Part shown: piece after piece, positions 36,401-51,400 of the stretch | Position numbering within the stretch: the first letter of the stretch is position 1 | Layout of the letters: each line of letters starts with the position of its first letter | Assembly: GCA_007844125.1 (NCBI GenBank) | Contig: CM017563.1 | Location: 34,451,885-34,515,884, forward strand | Origin: Sinonovacula constricta | Lineage: Eukaryota > Mollusca > Bivalvia > Cardiida > Solecurtidae | DNA: 64,000 nucleotides | Direction of reading: 5' to 3' | Made by a program: the position numbers and the translations under genes | Notes under the pieces: generated by a model | Told to the model about the DNA's origin: nothing | Database searches by the model: none | What the model saw: the letters and a program-made list of their open reading frames with translations, nothing else

Positions 36401-39400
36401 TGGTGATGAAAGCTGAGTTATGAGAGATGGAAAAATACACAAAATCAAAGGTTTAAACTACTGACCTTCACCTATGACCTTGAGGTAGCAAGGATGGGGC
36501 ATAGTTTGTGTTCATTATCACACAGAGTTGAACATTTGACAATACAAGTTTAATAAAATTCATCAAGGGAGATATTTAGCAATCATGACATCAACAGTTA
36601 AAACCATTGACCTTTAGTTGTGACCTTAGCCTTCTGACGCTGATGGAACAAGGCTTATGAACATCTTGTCATTGAGGTGAAAATTTGACAAAGTTGCAAT
36701 ACAAATCCAAAAAAGAGTTTAAGACATAAGGAGCAGACAGGAAAGTGTTATAGATGGAAAGGCAAATGCAACTTAAAGAATTCTCTCAGAATTTGTTTTT
36801 TGAAATACATTGAAGCAACCATTTATGATCATTAAAGCAACGTCCAGCTTTTTCATGGAGGAAGACCCCAGACACATGTCTGAGTAGAACAACCGGCGCA
36901 CTGCAAGTCAGCTGGAAGACCTTCTCACATTAAGTCCTTCGCCCTGAATGGGACTCGAACTCACGCGATGAGAGGCTTAGCAGTTAAAGGAGTTACAAAT
37001 TGGTGACTCTACAACTACGCCACGGGCGCCCCTCTCTCAGAATTTTGTTTATACTAGACAGAAAAAGAAAAACAACAACATCAACATGGGGACGATAGTG
37101 CAAATTAAGCCATTTTGAACTATTCTTGACAAATGCATTAGACTAAAGTCATCAAAGTCTAGGCCAACAAGGTTATAACTGGTATCAGATTTCAAATCTA
37201 TCCAAATGGGTACCTATAGATTTCTGCATCAGAGAAATAAAAGTAGAAATGAACAATATTTTCTGCTGGATATAATCCATTAACTCCCATTCTGTTGTTC
37301 AAATTGTCTTTATTATAAGATCTTATGAGCAATCATGAGGCGTATAGGAGGACTATACCCAATCCCAAGTGATATATCAATATTTTTTACCTCCTGGGGG
37401 CATATCATTCCGTTCTTCACATCTTAAAAACTTAAATGACTTAAATTGACTAAAATAACATCAAATCACCCATCTGCTTTCAAAAGCCCAAGTGATGAAC
37501 AAACACACAAAAAGACAAATACAAGCAAACATACAAAAACTATCTACTGAATAAAAATTGGTATCTGTTACTCGGGGCCTATAATAAGGAGAGTAAATTA
37601 GTTTTTTAGCAGCAAAAACTCCCATAACCAAACTCAACCAAATCTTCAGACAGTCCATTAATGATGTTAACACTGTTATTGAGAGATTAAGTTTACAATG
37701 ATGTCATCTTTTTGCATGGATCATTTATTTTATAATAGTAAGTAAAGCCATAATATTGCAGTAATGGTAATGTGCACTGATTGTAAACACATTGTGATTT
37801 ATCAACAGAAGACCACTATTGTTTGGGAAATGTGGCCTTTACATTTTTACCATGGACAATACTTATATTTGCCATTTTATCTTTAATACCCTGTAAAAAT
37901 GACATGAAAATATGCTCATTAAAGCATACAACAACTGGGAATGATAGGTAATCAGAAATGCTGATTTCATCATTTAAAGATTCTTGCTTTTGATACAATA
38001 GTTACCTTTTCTTAAGGCTGAGGCAGTCCTCTCATTACTTGCTTTTCTTTTATTAGATCGACACAATTACTGGTATGGCCATACAGACGATTTTCAGATT
38101 TTAATTGGTGGTGCCCCAGACATACGTCTGTGTAGAACAACCAGCATACAGCAAGTCAGTTCAGAAACCTGCCCACATGAAACATTTTGCCCCAACCACG
38201 ACTCAAACCCACGCAGTGCGGGGCTGAGCAGTCATATGTCTGCAAAACATAAAGCTCGGTAATGGGCTTCCCCTTCTTTCGTGTACTGAACAATAACTAT
38301 AAATAAATTGTTATGAAAGCACTTTTTCTAATGGCTTAACAAATATTTTTGTAAATAGGGGTTGGTTTAAAATTATGGGATATAAAGCTCCTAAAGAACA
38401 GACTTACTCCCTTTACTGTGGGAGCAGATACCAGGTTTTATTCTCATCTGTTTTCCATTATATGAGGTTTACCTCCTCTCTTGGTGCCTCTCGTTCGTTG
38501 TCGCCCTCTATCTTGACCCTTACTACCCCAGACTTGTCCACAATATCCTGGATGTTCTTCCCGTTCTTGCCTATCACCTTGGCTGCAATGGAGAAAATAC
38601 TGAGATTGTCTGGACAGTGCAATAACCATAAACCTGCTACATGTCAATGACTCATAAAGGTTTTTCATAAATTATTAATTATTAAATTATACTAGGAAAA
38701 AGTAACACAACACATCGCTGATGACATCTGTGGGAGCCTGTAGTGTATTGGTAGAGTCGCCATATTTTATCTCTTCTGACTGCTTCGCCTCTCACCCGTG
38801 GGTTCGAGTCCCGTTCCGGGCAAAGGATTTAATGTGGGTAGATCTTCCAGCTGACTTCTGCTGTGCTGGTGGCTCTCTCCAGACATTTGTCTAGGGTATT
38901 CATCTACAAAAATAGCTGGACAGAGCTTTTATGATAAAAAAATGGTGGCTGTGAGATATTTAAAAAACAAGCAAATTAAGACACCTGTTTATATAAATAA
39001 TTTTATCTTAAATATTACAATTTCATTAAATTTGAACATAAAATTTGACATCAGAGGTATAATTAACAATTTCCGAAGAGATGCAATATTAAAAAAAAAA
39101 AAAAAATTGATAATTTCTACGTATAATTTACAATTTCCGAGAATCTTTCTCTGTAATGACTTAAGGCGAAAGGTTAGCATGTGTACACATATTTTTTACA
39201 TTGACATTTTTTTCATTTGTTAAAAAATTCATGATTTATCATTAGCCCGATATTCATCAATCATGAGTAAGAGTTTCTCAAGTTATGGAATTCAATGTAT
39301 TGTAAGATGCATGTCTAAAATCAGCATGACAATCTAATTAGGCTATTTTGAAGTGAAATCAAAAATGTATTTATTTATATAAACAAAAATGAAGACTTGT

Positions 39401-42400
39401 GTTTAAGTCATGACAAAAGCTTGAGAATGGTCAGTGAATACCAACCTTCAACTCAGAAATCATTTTTTGTACTTACCAACCAGTTCCCGTGGGACTGGAA
39501 AGGTATCCTCAGCATATTCCAAGAGAGCTCTCGCCTGCTTACAAGCAGCCTCAGTCTAGGGAGAGATGTTAAATAGATTGAAATACAAATTTAGCTCTAA
39601 AAACAAAACGTAGGGTGAGAATGTGTAAAAGGATTAACATCTGGTTGTTGATTGGCTTTATTTATCATTGTTTATCTGTTAAAAGTCATATTTTCATTAC
39701 TGAGTTTACAAAAGCCCGTATGTCCTTTCTCTTTCCTGACCTTGATGATTTAGGGGAAACTGGTCAATTTTATTGCACTTTTGGTCATAGAAAAATAAAA
39801 TGTTTACAAATGGCACAATTTTTTTTTTTTTATTTCATGTTTTTTTTCCATTTAAATCCACTTCACAACATAACTTGTTTAGAATTAAATTCAGATGTAT
39901 GAAACAGATGGCATAGGCTTCACCATCTATATTTAAATGTTAAACAACTTACAAACCATTGCTCTGATGATCAGGAGGCATACATTCATTTTAGCGATGT
40001 TTTTTTTTTTATCGGTTCTATGCTTGATTTAATTCTAAGCAAAAAGTGATGGGATGGGATTTGCCGGCATTTTTGCCGATACTGTGCAGCGACATTTCTA
40101 TCATTATAGCACAGGGGCACTTATGAGGTGCCCAAAAACTGAACCCGGCTGGTCCATGATGTCCCCTTAGCCCCCAGCTGAAGGAGGGAAGCCACTACTA
40201 CCAACTTTAAAGTCTTTGGTTTGACCCGGCCGGGGTTTGAACCCTTGACCTCCCAATCCTCAAGCTAACGCTCTACAAACTGAGCTATTGCGGCCGGTTC
40301 CCAGCAAAAAGGTAGTGTAAAGCTTTAAAAGCTTTTTAAAGCTTATTGCTAATTTCCTGCTTATCTTGTTTTCAGCTTTATCTTAGTGCTCAGAAAAAAG
40401 TAGTCCCTAATTACTTCCCTTGCACCCAGGGTGGAAATAATATCCCTATCTTTTCAGTGTGGGTCAGAGTGAAATGCTAAGTTTTTCTTTTACTGGTATT
40501 TCTCACTCCTTCACCCCAAAAGCATGAAATAAAAAGAGATCACTCTTACCACTTAACCAACCAGTTTCACCAATAAAATACCTTCATTTATTTTTTTAGT
40601 ATATGAATGACATTAGCATTGTAAAAATTCAGTATACCAATCATCGATAAAAAAAACACTAAGAAACAGTCATGGCTTAACATGAACACTGCCACATTAA
40701 AATTCCCTGTGACCATTGCACCTAGGTCCCTCACTAATTCCCTGTGACCATTGCACCTAGGTTCGTTGTAAATTCTGTTTGTTGGGTTTATCAACCCATC
40801 AACAGTATTTCAGTTATTTGGAGATGGTGTCCACTTGAAGCAGATATAGGCCTTCAATAGGTATAGCATGGCATGAACACCTGGCATGATACCACACCCT
40901 GTCACATTATCCTGACACCTATGGAACACCTATGGAACCACCCTTATATTTGCTTGAGCGTAAGCAAGGGAGCTCACTACTATTTTTTCACGACTTTTCT
41001 TCACTAATTCAATGTGATCACTGCACCTAGGATCTTTGTTAATTCCCCGAGACCACTGCACCTGGGATCTTTGTTAATTCCTCAAGACCACTGCACCTAG
41101 AATCTTTGTTAATTCCCTGAGACCATTGCACCTAGGATCTTTGTTCATTCCCCAAGGCCACTGCATCTAGTATCTTTGTTAATTCCCCGAGACCACTGCA
41201 CCTAGGATCTCTGTTATTTCCCCGAGACCACTGCACCTAGGATCTTTGTTATTTCTCCGAGACCACTGCACCTGGGATCTTTGTTATTTCCTCGAGACCA
41301 CTGCACCTAGGATCTCTGGTATTTCCCCGAAACCACTGCACCTTGGACCTTTGTTAATTCCCCGAGACCACTGCATCTAGGATCTTTGTTAATTCCCCGA
41401 GACCTCTGCACCTAGGATCTTTGTTTTTTCCCCCGATATCACTGCACCTAGGATTTTTGTTAATTCCTCGAGACCACTGCACCTAGGATCTTTGTTTTTT
41501 CCCCCCCGAGACCTCTGCACCTAGGATCTTTGTTTTTTTCCCCAAGACCACTGCACCTAGGATTTTTGTTAATTCCTCGAGATCACTTCACCTAGAATTT
41601 TTGTTAATTCCCAGAGACCTCTGCACCTAGGATCTTTGTTTTCTTCCCCAAGACCACTGCACCTAAGATTTTTGTTAATTCCCCGAGATCACTGCACCTA
41701 GGATTTTTGTTAATTCCCTGAGATCACTGCACTGAGGAAAAATACTTCTTTTTATCATCGACTTTATATTTATGCCAGAATGTAGACTATAATAAAAGTA
41801 GTTTATATCTTGAAAAAGAACATAATTTTTCACTAAAAACAAAGCTACTCTCCCACTCATTGTTGCATTTAACTTCTGAGTATTCAAGGGAGACCTCTGT
41901 GAACGATGTTGTAAATTTCTTGTACCTACCTCACCATGAACCTTAAAGGTACAACTATTTTCATCCAGATCTATAGCTGTGATGCCCTCAATGCGCCGTG
42001 CTGTTTGAATGTTCGTGCCATGTGTACCAATCGCCAATCCCATCAGGCTCTCCTCCACGCTGAACTCTTCTGTGAATCCAGTGCGTATCTTTGTACTCTT
42101 TGAATGAAGACATTTCAATTTTTAAGATACAGTCGATATGTTTCAGTCACACGATGTCGTAAACAAGTACATGAGTCACAGAACACAAATAGATGTCTGT
42201 TTGCTGTGTTAATCACCCCTCAAACAGTATTTCAGTTACTCAGAGACTATGTCCACTTATAGCAGATATAGTGTTGCCTTTACTGTGCATAGCATGCAGT
42301 AAACACCTAAAAATTCTTGGAACTACCCTTTTATTTGCTTGTACGTTTTTACCATTTTTTTCAATGATTTCAGTATGTCATGGTTTGGGAATGAAACTTT

Positions 42401-45400
42401 GGCTTTCCATACTAGAAGCCGACACTACAGCAACTGCACTACCAGGTCTGGTTATAAGAGATGATAATGATGGTAGAGATGATATAAACATCATGATCAT
42501 TGTAATGAAATAAATGATAATGAAGACCTAGAACATTTATTGAAAAAACGTTATACTACATTTTACTGAATGTATAACACAGTTTCAAAAGACACATATC
42601 CAATTTCTTCAACAACTGCCAAGACAGAATTGAATAAATGAAATTCAACAATGTCTCATACATCTCCTCTAAAGCTGGTGCTCTGCATATTCTTTATGTG
42701 TTGTTATTTATATTCCACATGTTTAATAATATTAATTAATATTTGTTATCATACTTAACGCTACTGGATAGTGACAAATTTGTTAGTTGCAATCACTCTG
42801 AAAAGTATAGTATAGTTTATATATGAGCTGTCGATTATAAAAAAACAAAAAAATCAGTGGGTTACCATTGAAATAATAATTTTATTGCCTCATGTGTATG
42901 GTTTATGTAAACAAGCAATGTTGCCATTTTTAGACATTAACTAACCAAACAAGGCTATCCCTGAAGTGATAATTACAAAAATATCTCATAATAAATAAAA
43001 ATGAAATAGTTAATTAAACTTAAAAAAATATAGAAAAACTATCAGAAAATACTTAATTTAGATGCAGAGTTCTTTAAACTTCACATATAGATAGAACTTT
43101 TTATTCTGGTTAAAGTAAATACAAAAAATGTATGTGTTACCATGCAAAATGAAGAGCTATGGCTTGTCAAATATTAAAAAATTAATATTTTTAATTAAAA
43201 TTATGCATAAAATATCACATATTTTTTATTTGAGATGCAGTAGTCTTTAAACTTTACACATAGATAGAAATCATTTTGTTGTAGATATAAAAAACAAAAA
43301 AGGTAGATTTTACCTTGTAAAATTTAAGAATTCGAGCTTATAATATGTAAAAAAATACAATTTAAAAAAAAAGGAGTAAAATATCACTCATATTTTTCTT
43401 TTAATGCACCGGTCTGAACACTTAACATATAGGTAGAACACATTTTGCTGAATAAATCAACCACAAAAAGGTAGATTTTTTTTTAAATTTAAGGTGCAGC
43501 ACAACGCCGTGAATGTGGGATAGTTCAAATCTCAACAAATCTGCGCGATCGTCTGGGGTACGCTCTAAATTCGTCACTATACACTAGCCTTAAGAAAATT
43601 ATTCTGTAAATGCACTCTGTTAAGATCTGTTAAACGTGGTATTTGGCAGTTTGCCTATATCTAAGACATGTAATAATGTCCTGCCCTTGATTGAAGGAAC
43701 TGCGGCATAATTTTTGCGAAATCTCAAACTTTAGAAAAGACTTTTTTTAAAACAAACTCAATTGTAAGACAGTACAAATCGTGAAGTGAATCACTAAAAA
43801 TGTTCATTTTTCCCCAAGTCTATAAGTAAATATGATTGGAATTTCTGTTAATAATAGACATCAATGTCAGAGTGGATCACAGGGATAATGATATAAAGTG
43901 ATTTAAAAAGTAATTGTCACTCAGTTTTCTTAACTTCATCATGGCTTTTATTCGAAGCACGTTTTTAATGACAAGTAGAGTGTTTTGCTTCAATTTTCAT
44001 AGTGATAGAGGACATCAAAAAGCAGCATTTCATAAAAATCTTTTCAGGCAACAATAATTTATTGTTGGGTTGTATTTGAGAATAAAAAGGAGTCCCAACT
44101 GTCAAATACCACATTTAAAGAATAGAGAAAAGCACTGAAGCCCTTGCCTGCTATACTTCATCATGACCTATACTAAATGTTATGTATGTATATTCACACA
44201 TACACACACACATATATATATACAGTGTTTTGACAAAACCCGGTGAACTGCGGACCACGCCTACCAAAATCTCTGACGGTAAATTATAAATTTTATAAAT
44301 TAAATGGACCGATAGTCCATAAGAATTTTCAGCCACGGCATTTTCAAAATTGTTATGAAAACATATAATTTAAACTAATCTAAACAACTCTTTATAGCCT
44401 TTAACTGAACCCAACCACTCCCAACACCTCGGTTAGCTTTCCAACTGTTTGCGTCCAAATGCCATATCATACTAGTAAAATTTGGTCCGATCCAGTAGAT
44501 ATTGCCAGTTTGGTGAACAGAAGGTCCAGTGTTTTTTTAATTTCTTTCAGGAAGACTGTATATATACATACTAACTTTTTTTTTGCGAACAACTTCATGC
44601 AGTGGAAACAAGAGGTATCAAAACAGGCAAAAGTGCAGATCCTGATAAGACAGAAACCAGCAGGAGCTGATGTATCAAGATCTACACTATTTTATATAAG
44701 CTTGATAACGTTGTGCTTAGAAGGCAAAGCATTATTACTACAGAACAAAATATTGCCAGGTATTTTAAGTTTAAAAATGCACAATCAAAGAAGTGAACAA
44801 CTGAAGCTGACATTAAAACATTATGAATATAGAGTAATCAGTATCTTAAATATAAATAAAAATATCATTAAATGGTTATTTAAGTTTAGTTCTTACGTAC
44901 ATGTATACAGGAATTATGCTTTGAAATAAAAAGTAATTTTTCACAATATCTTCTTTTTCATCTGTAAATTTTACTTTTCTTACCATGAAAACATTTATGA
45001 TTTTTATTTTATTTTATAAGTTCATAATTAAATTTTTATAAATAAATAAAAAGTAAAACTTAATTTTTTCTCTCTAAAACTTACAAAAAGCAAAATAAAC
45101 TTTTAAAGCAAAATGAAATCAAAACAAATTAACTGTTAAGAGGAATTTTTGCAGGTTTCTATGAATATGGTTTGGCCGGAAACAGTTATATTACAGACAG
45201 GATCATGCTTATAATGGTTATTTATGTTAAATATCCCAGTCACATGATAGGTAGACTCATCAACACTAAACAGATCAGTTGAAAGACCTCCATAAATGGG
45301 GTTTTTTTTGCTTTTTTTTTTTTTTTTTACATTAAACCAACAAAATTATGGTCATATTGGTGACGCCTAGCTAATTATTGATGGAGGACAACCCCAGACT

Positions 45401-48400
45401 AATGTCTGGGTAGAACCACTAGTGCAGCGCAGGCTGGACGGAAAACGTCCTCACATGAGAGTTCTGGCTCCGAATGAGACTCGAACCCACGCGGTGAGGG
45501 GCTGAGAGTTTTAAGTCAGCGACTCTAAATGCTCTGCCAGGAACATCTTCCCTCCATATATGAAAGATTAGTAAAAAAAAAACCCAGTGTGAGCGGCTGA
45601 AGAGTTGCAATTCTGCAACTCTGCTGGGACTCTATCCTGAATTGACAACATGATGAAAAAAATATTTTTACATTTTTCTTTAGATAAGAATAATGAGATA
45701 TGAAGTAGTAATTCTATCAGAACTGTTTAACTTAGCAAACTTTAGGAAATTACATAAAAAAACAAAGCACTGATAGTGTAGCTATGAACACAAACCAAAT
45801 GTGATTTCTCATATCACCCAAAAAGTGCTAGTCAAATAACCCACACATCTACTTTTAGTTTTGATTAACAACTTAATTGAATCAGTTTACTTTTGTTCAA
45901 GCGATAGACAAACTTACATATAAAAAATTAAAAAAATGCTTAAAAACTGGTAACAAAAACCATAACAACAATTTGTATGAATCTTTGTGGGTAAAAACCT
46001 GTATAGCAGGGTATTTTGGTTAAATAATTAGGTAGCAGTGATTTTTTATATTAGGTGGCAGTGATTTTTTATATAAAGTGATATATAGCTGATTTTGTAC
46101 CGAATACATGATAAAGCAGGGTTCTGCTATTGGATGAACACACTACTAAGCCCATGAGATCGCACATACTTTTTATTACAAGCCACAAATAAACCCCTTT
46201 GCTGTTCATGCATAAGGGAATGTTTCTGACGATATAAAAAAAACATGGATATTTGCATAAGGTTAACTAAGGCAGATGAAAGAATCATGACAATAGCTCC
46301 ACTTCTTTTCCTTAAAAAAGAAGAGTTAAAAATGAAAAAAAAAAAAATGTAGTAAGGGAAGAAGAGGGATGGGATTTGGGACTTGCCGGCACTTTTGCCG
46401 ATACTGTGCAGGGACATTTCTATCATTGCAGCACAGGGGCACTTATGCGGTGCCCAGGGACTGAACCCGGTCGGTCTTTTATACTGACACCGACGAGTCA
46501 GTCATAATGCTACCCCTAAGCCACTACAACCAACTTTAAAATCTTTGGTCTGACCCAGCCGGGGTTTGAATCTGCAACCTCCCGATCCGCAAGCTGACGC
46601 TCTACCACTTGAGCTACTGCGACCGGTAAAAATAAGAAGAATCTCAATTTCTGTACTGCTGTAAAAAAGTCTAGTAAGTGTACTTACAAAGTTGTATTTC
46701 CCGGATCGTCTTATTCTATATTCCTTAAATGATTTTTATATGTAAGATTTCTTGCTTAAATATGAACACAGAAAAAATATGTTTATGCATTGTCTGTAGT
46801 TATAATAATTAATTAGGTATTTAACTAGCATATATAGAATTAACTAATAAACAAAAGAATAGCATTAACAAACTTGTAAGTACCGGTATATAACAGATAT
46901 CTGGCTATTTTATTATTTCTAAAACATCATCAACTTCATAGGACAACAGTATGAACATAGCTTCTTGAACAATGGCTTAACCTAGCTAAACAATTAAGAA
47001 TATTTAACACAAGATTTGCACTTATCATGATAAAACCAGATGGTAGTAACGTAAGATTACAGATGATTTCCTTTTTTTGATTCTGCTAAATGTTGGCTTG
47101 AAGCAAGTATAGTGCTGACCTTAGTGTGAAAGCATGTTGTAAAACCATGACAAGATGTGGAGTCACATAACCAAGGCTACACAGCATTAACATGGATTGT
47201 TTAAGACATAGGGTTACATTATCCAGGTTAAACAGCCCTGGAACTAGCAGTTTAAAACATAGAATCACATTACCCAGGTTAAACAGCCCAGGAACTAGCA
47301 GTTTAACATATGTAGTCACATTACCCAGGTTAAACAGCCCTGGAACTAGCAGTTTAAAACATAGAATCACATTACCCAGGTTAAACAGCCCAGGAACTAG
47401 CAGTTTAACATATGTAGTCACATTACCCAGGTTAAACAGCCCTGGAACTAGCAGTTTAACATATGTTGTCACATTACCCAGGTCAAACAGCCCTGGAACT
47501 AGCAGTTTAACATATGTAGTCACATTACCCAGGTTAAACAGCCCTGGAACTAGCAGCTTAACATATGGAGTCACATTACCCAGGTTAAACAGCCCTGGAA
47601 CTAGCAGCTTAACATATAGAATCACATTACCCAGGTTAAACAGCCCTGGAACTAGCAGCTTAACATATAGAATCACATTACCCAGGTTAAACAGCCCTGG
47701 AACTAGCAGCTTAACATATAGAATCACATTACCCAGGTTAAACAGCCCTGGAACTAGCAGTTTAACATATGTAGTCACATTACCCAGGTTAAACAGCCCT
47801 GGAACTAGTAGTTTAACATATGGAGTCACATAACCCAGGTTTAACAGTCCTGGAAATGGAGTCACATTACCCAGGTTAAACAGCCCTGGAACTAGCAGTT
47901 TAAAACATGGAATCACATTACCCAGGTTAAACAGTCTTGGAACTACCAGTTTAATATATAGAATCACATTACCCAGGTTAAACAGCCCTGGAACTAGCAG
48001 TTTAACATATGTAGTCACATTACCCAGGTTAAACAGCCCTGGAACTAGTAGTTTAACATATGGAGTCACATAACCCAGGTTTAACAGTCCTGGAAATGGA
48101 GTCACATTACCCAGGTTAAACAGCCCTGGAACTAGCAGTTTAAAACATGGAATCACATTACCCAGGTTAAACAGTCTTGGAACTACCAGTTTAATATATA
48201 GAGCTACATTACCCAAATTAAACATTCCTGAAAAAACTACCTGTTTAAGACACATAGTTTTATTACTCTGGTTAACATTCCTGAAACTACCAGTTTAAGA
48301 CACAGAATTACTTTAACCAGGTTAAACATTCTTGATACTACCAGTTTGAGACAGTCACATTATCCAGGTTAAACAGTCCCGAAACTACCAATTTAAGACA

Positions 48401-51400
48401 GTCACATTATCCAGGTTAAACAGTCCTGAAACTACCAGTTTAAGACACATATTTACATTACTGAGGTTAAACATTCCTGGATCTTCCTGTTTAAGACAGT
48501 CAGATTCACAATACCCAGGTTAAACATTCAGGAACTACCAGTTTAAGACAGTCACATTACCCAGGTTAAACGGCCCTGGAATTACCGATTTAAGCTTAGT
48601 ATAAGCAAGGAAGCGCTACCTCTACCATCATAAGTTAACTCCTTTTTTGAAAATGTCAAACTGGGATTTAAGCCTGAAGCCTCTGGTTGTAAAATGCATT
48701 GTAGCAACACCATTTTAGTAACAGTAGCCACATCTAACTATTTTGGTAGAGGAAGACCCAAGATTATTGCCCACAGGTACATTCAAGGTCAGCTAGATTA
48801 CATTCCCATATTCAGTCATTGCCCCTACCAAGGCTTGAACCTAAGTTTTACAAGGTAAAGAGGTCAGAGGAGTTACGAGACAGCAACACTACCCCTACTG
48901 CATGGGTGCTCATTCCTAGCCCCTACGTTGACTTGAACCTAAGTTTTACGAGGCCAAGAGGTCAAAGGAGTTACGAGACAGCAACACAAACCTTACTGCT
49001 TGGGTGCTCATTCCTCGCCCCTACGTAGACTTGAACCTAAGTTTTACGAGGCCAAGAGGTCAGAGGAGTTATGGAGACAGCAACACTACCCCTACTGCAT
49101 GGGTGCTCATTCCTCGCCCCTACGTAGACTTGAACCTAAGTTTTACGAGGCCAAGAGGTCAGAGGAGTTATGGAGACAGCAACACAAACCTTACTGCATG
49201 GGTGCTCATTCCTCGCCCCTACGTAGACTTGAACCTAAGTTTTACGAGGCCAAGAGGTCAGAGGAGTTATGGAGACAGCAACACAAACCTTACTGCATGG
49301 GTGCTCATTCCTTGCCCCTACGTAGACTTGAACCTAAGTTTTACGAGGTCAGAGGAGTTACGACAGCAACACTACCCCTACTGCAAGGGTGCTCATTCCT
49401 CGCCCCTACGTAGACTTGAACCTAAGTTTTACGAGGTCAGAGGAGTTACGACAGCAACACTACCCCTACTGCAAGGGTGCTCATTCCTCGCCCCTACGTA
49501 GACTTGAACCTATGTTTTACGAGGCCAAGAGGTCAGAGGAGTTATGGAGACAGCAACACTACCCCTACTGCATGGGTGCTCATAACATAAACCTTCTGTA
49601 ACTAGAATAAAAACACCACCATTTGAAACACCAGAGCCATAATGGAACTGTCATTATATTATTAATCTGCATATACTACAATGAACAGCTGTATAGATTT
49701 ATCTCATATAGATTACTCATACATCCATTAAAGAGTACAGGACCTAGCCCTCAAAATTTAATTTTCATTAAACTGAGAAACTTTTGTTTGACAAAAAAAT
49801 ACAGTTGCGCACACAAAAATAACAATAACTGTTTTTTTCATTTGTAAGTATGAAACATACAGACAAAAGAGAGATATGCAACAGGAAAACATACTTTATC
49901 AGCTTAAAAACAATTTTCTTTCAAGCAAAAGCAAAAAGCAAAAAGGCAAACGTTTACCTCATGCATTTGCAATGCCTAAGAATAAATAAAATAAAAAAGA
50001 AAATTTGTAAGAAGAAAAATCATGCATTGTAATATTTACTGCAAACACAATAGTCATATTCATAATAGCATTTGAGAATTATTCGTTAATCCTTTCGCTG
50101 ATAAGACATTTTCCACGCCCCATGCTGAGGAATTATCTATAAATTTCCTAAGAAAATGCCATACATCACTAAATTGCTTATAATTTTGGATATGTAAAAC
50201 TACATATCATTAGAAAGGGAAATGAATATGGATTCTGAATAATATAATAAATATCATGTGATATTAAAATGTTATGGACTTTCAAAAATAGAAAAAAAAA
50301 GTTAAAAAAACTGAACTTTTATTTTATTAAGAATAGTCAAGCTATCAAAAACAGAATGTATTTGCAATTTGATTTAAACTTCCCTTTTAACAAAGATAAA
50401 TAGCTGTGTTTTTGATACATGGTGACTGTACGTTGTTACTGCTACTGTTGCAACTATCGGAGGATGGCCTTTCACATGTGTTTGGGTAAAAGCAGCAGAA
50501 ACAAAAGATAGATGCAGATTGACATTACAAATGAATAAATAATCAGACAAATCCATGCACATGTTCACATGTAAGAGCTAACAAAGAGAGATGGTCATTT
50601 TGCACCATAAGTAAAATCTCAACATTGTTGTAATATGTTTTTTTAATATTGGACATAAGGATGTTCAGTTGTCTAAATTTTTTATAACTTTTATTCATTT
50701 TATGTTACCATTAAAGACTGCTGTTTAAGTTTAGTTTTTGAAATACATTGCAGCGACCATTTATGACCATTTCAGAACGTCACGCTTTTTGGTGAAGGAA
50801 AATCACAGACACATGTCCAGGTAGAACCACCGGCACACCGCAAATCAACTGGAAGACCTTCTCACATTAAGTGCTTTGCCCCGAACGGCACTCGAACCCA
50901 CGTGGTGAGAGTCTAAGCAGTCAGAGGAGTTACAAATCGACGACTCTACCACTATGCCATGGATAAACCTCAAAATGGTTACTTGACCCTCCAAATAAAA
51001 GACAAGTGACATGTAGTCTGCATGCATATGAAAGTTGGCGTTACTGAATTGTACCCTACCTGCAGCTTTTTGATGGCATCCTCAGTCCGCTGCTTGAGCA
51101 GACTCCGTTGCCGTAGGTTACGCAGATGCATGTCACCCATCATGGAGGCCCGCTTTATCACAACTGAATCTGTTGACTGTTAATACACAAATTATGTACT
51201 GTAGCAGACATGTTATTGTTTTTTGGTTGAGTACCGATTTTTATCTAGCTTTGTTGCATCTTTTCATTTCCTTTGGAAAAACAATAATTTAACTGATCAC
51301 AGGCAATGCCAAAACCAAGTTTGGACACTACTGACTGTTGCTATTTTAACCTGGGGTTTAACTGGCTAAAATCATCTTGGTCAATATTCCTGAAGTGGTT

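Noticed and set aside
41675..42118. 147-codon minus ORF starting upstream of the KH1 exon
   Set aside because: Only 41930-42097 is exon; the extensions read through the splice donor into the minisatellite and through the acceptor into the intron.
44459..44929. 156-codon plus-strand ORF in the large FMR1/FXR intron
   Set aside because: Longest non-repetitive plus ORF, but the composition is AT-driven, no domain is recognised and it lies antisense in an intron. Transcript evidence would be needed.
47086..48255. 389-codon minus-strand ORF with 17-residue repeats
   Set aside because: It is the in-frame reading of the 51-bp minisatellite inside an intron; the opposite strand is equally open.
47190..49600. 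CRISPR array
   Set aside because: Repeats are contiguous tandem units without unique spacers, in a eukaryotic intron.
49000..49601. Several overlapping 70-165 codon plus-strand ORFs
   Set aside because: They are frames through the 99-bp minisatellite; two frames are open at once, which points to periodicity, not coding.
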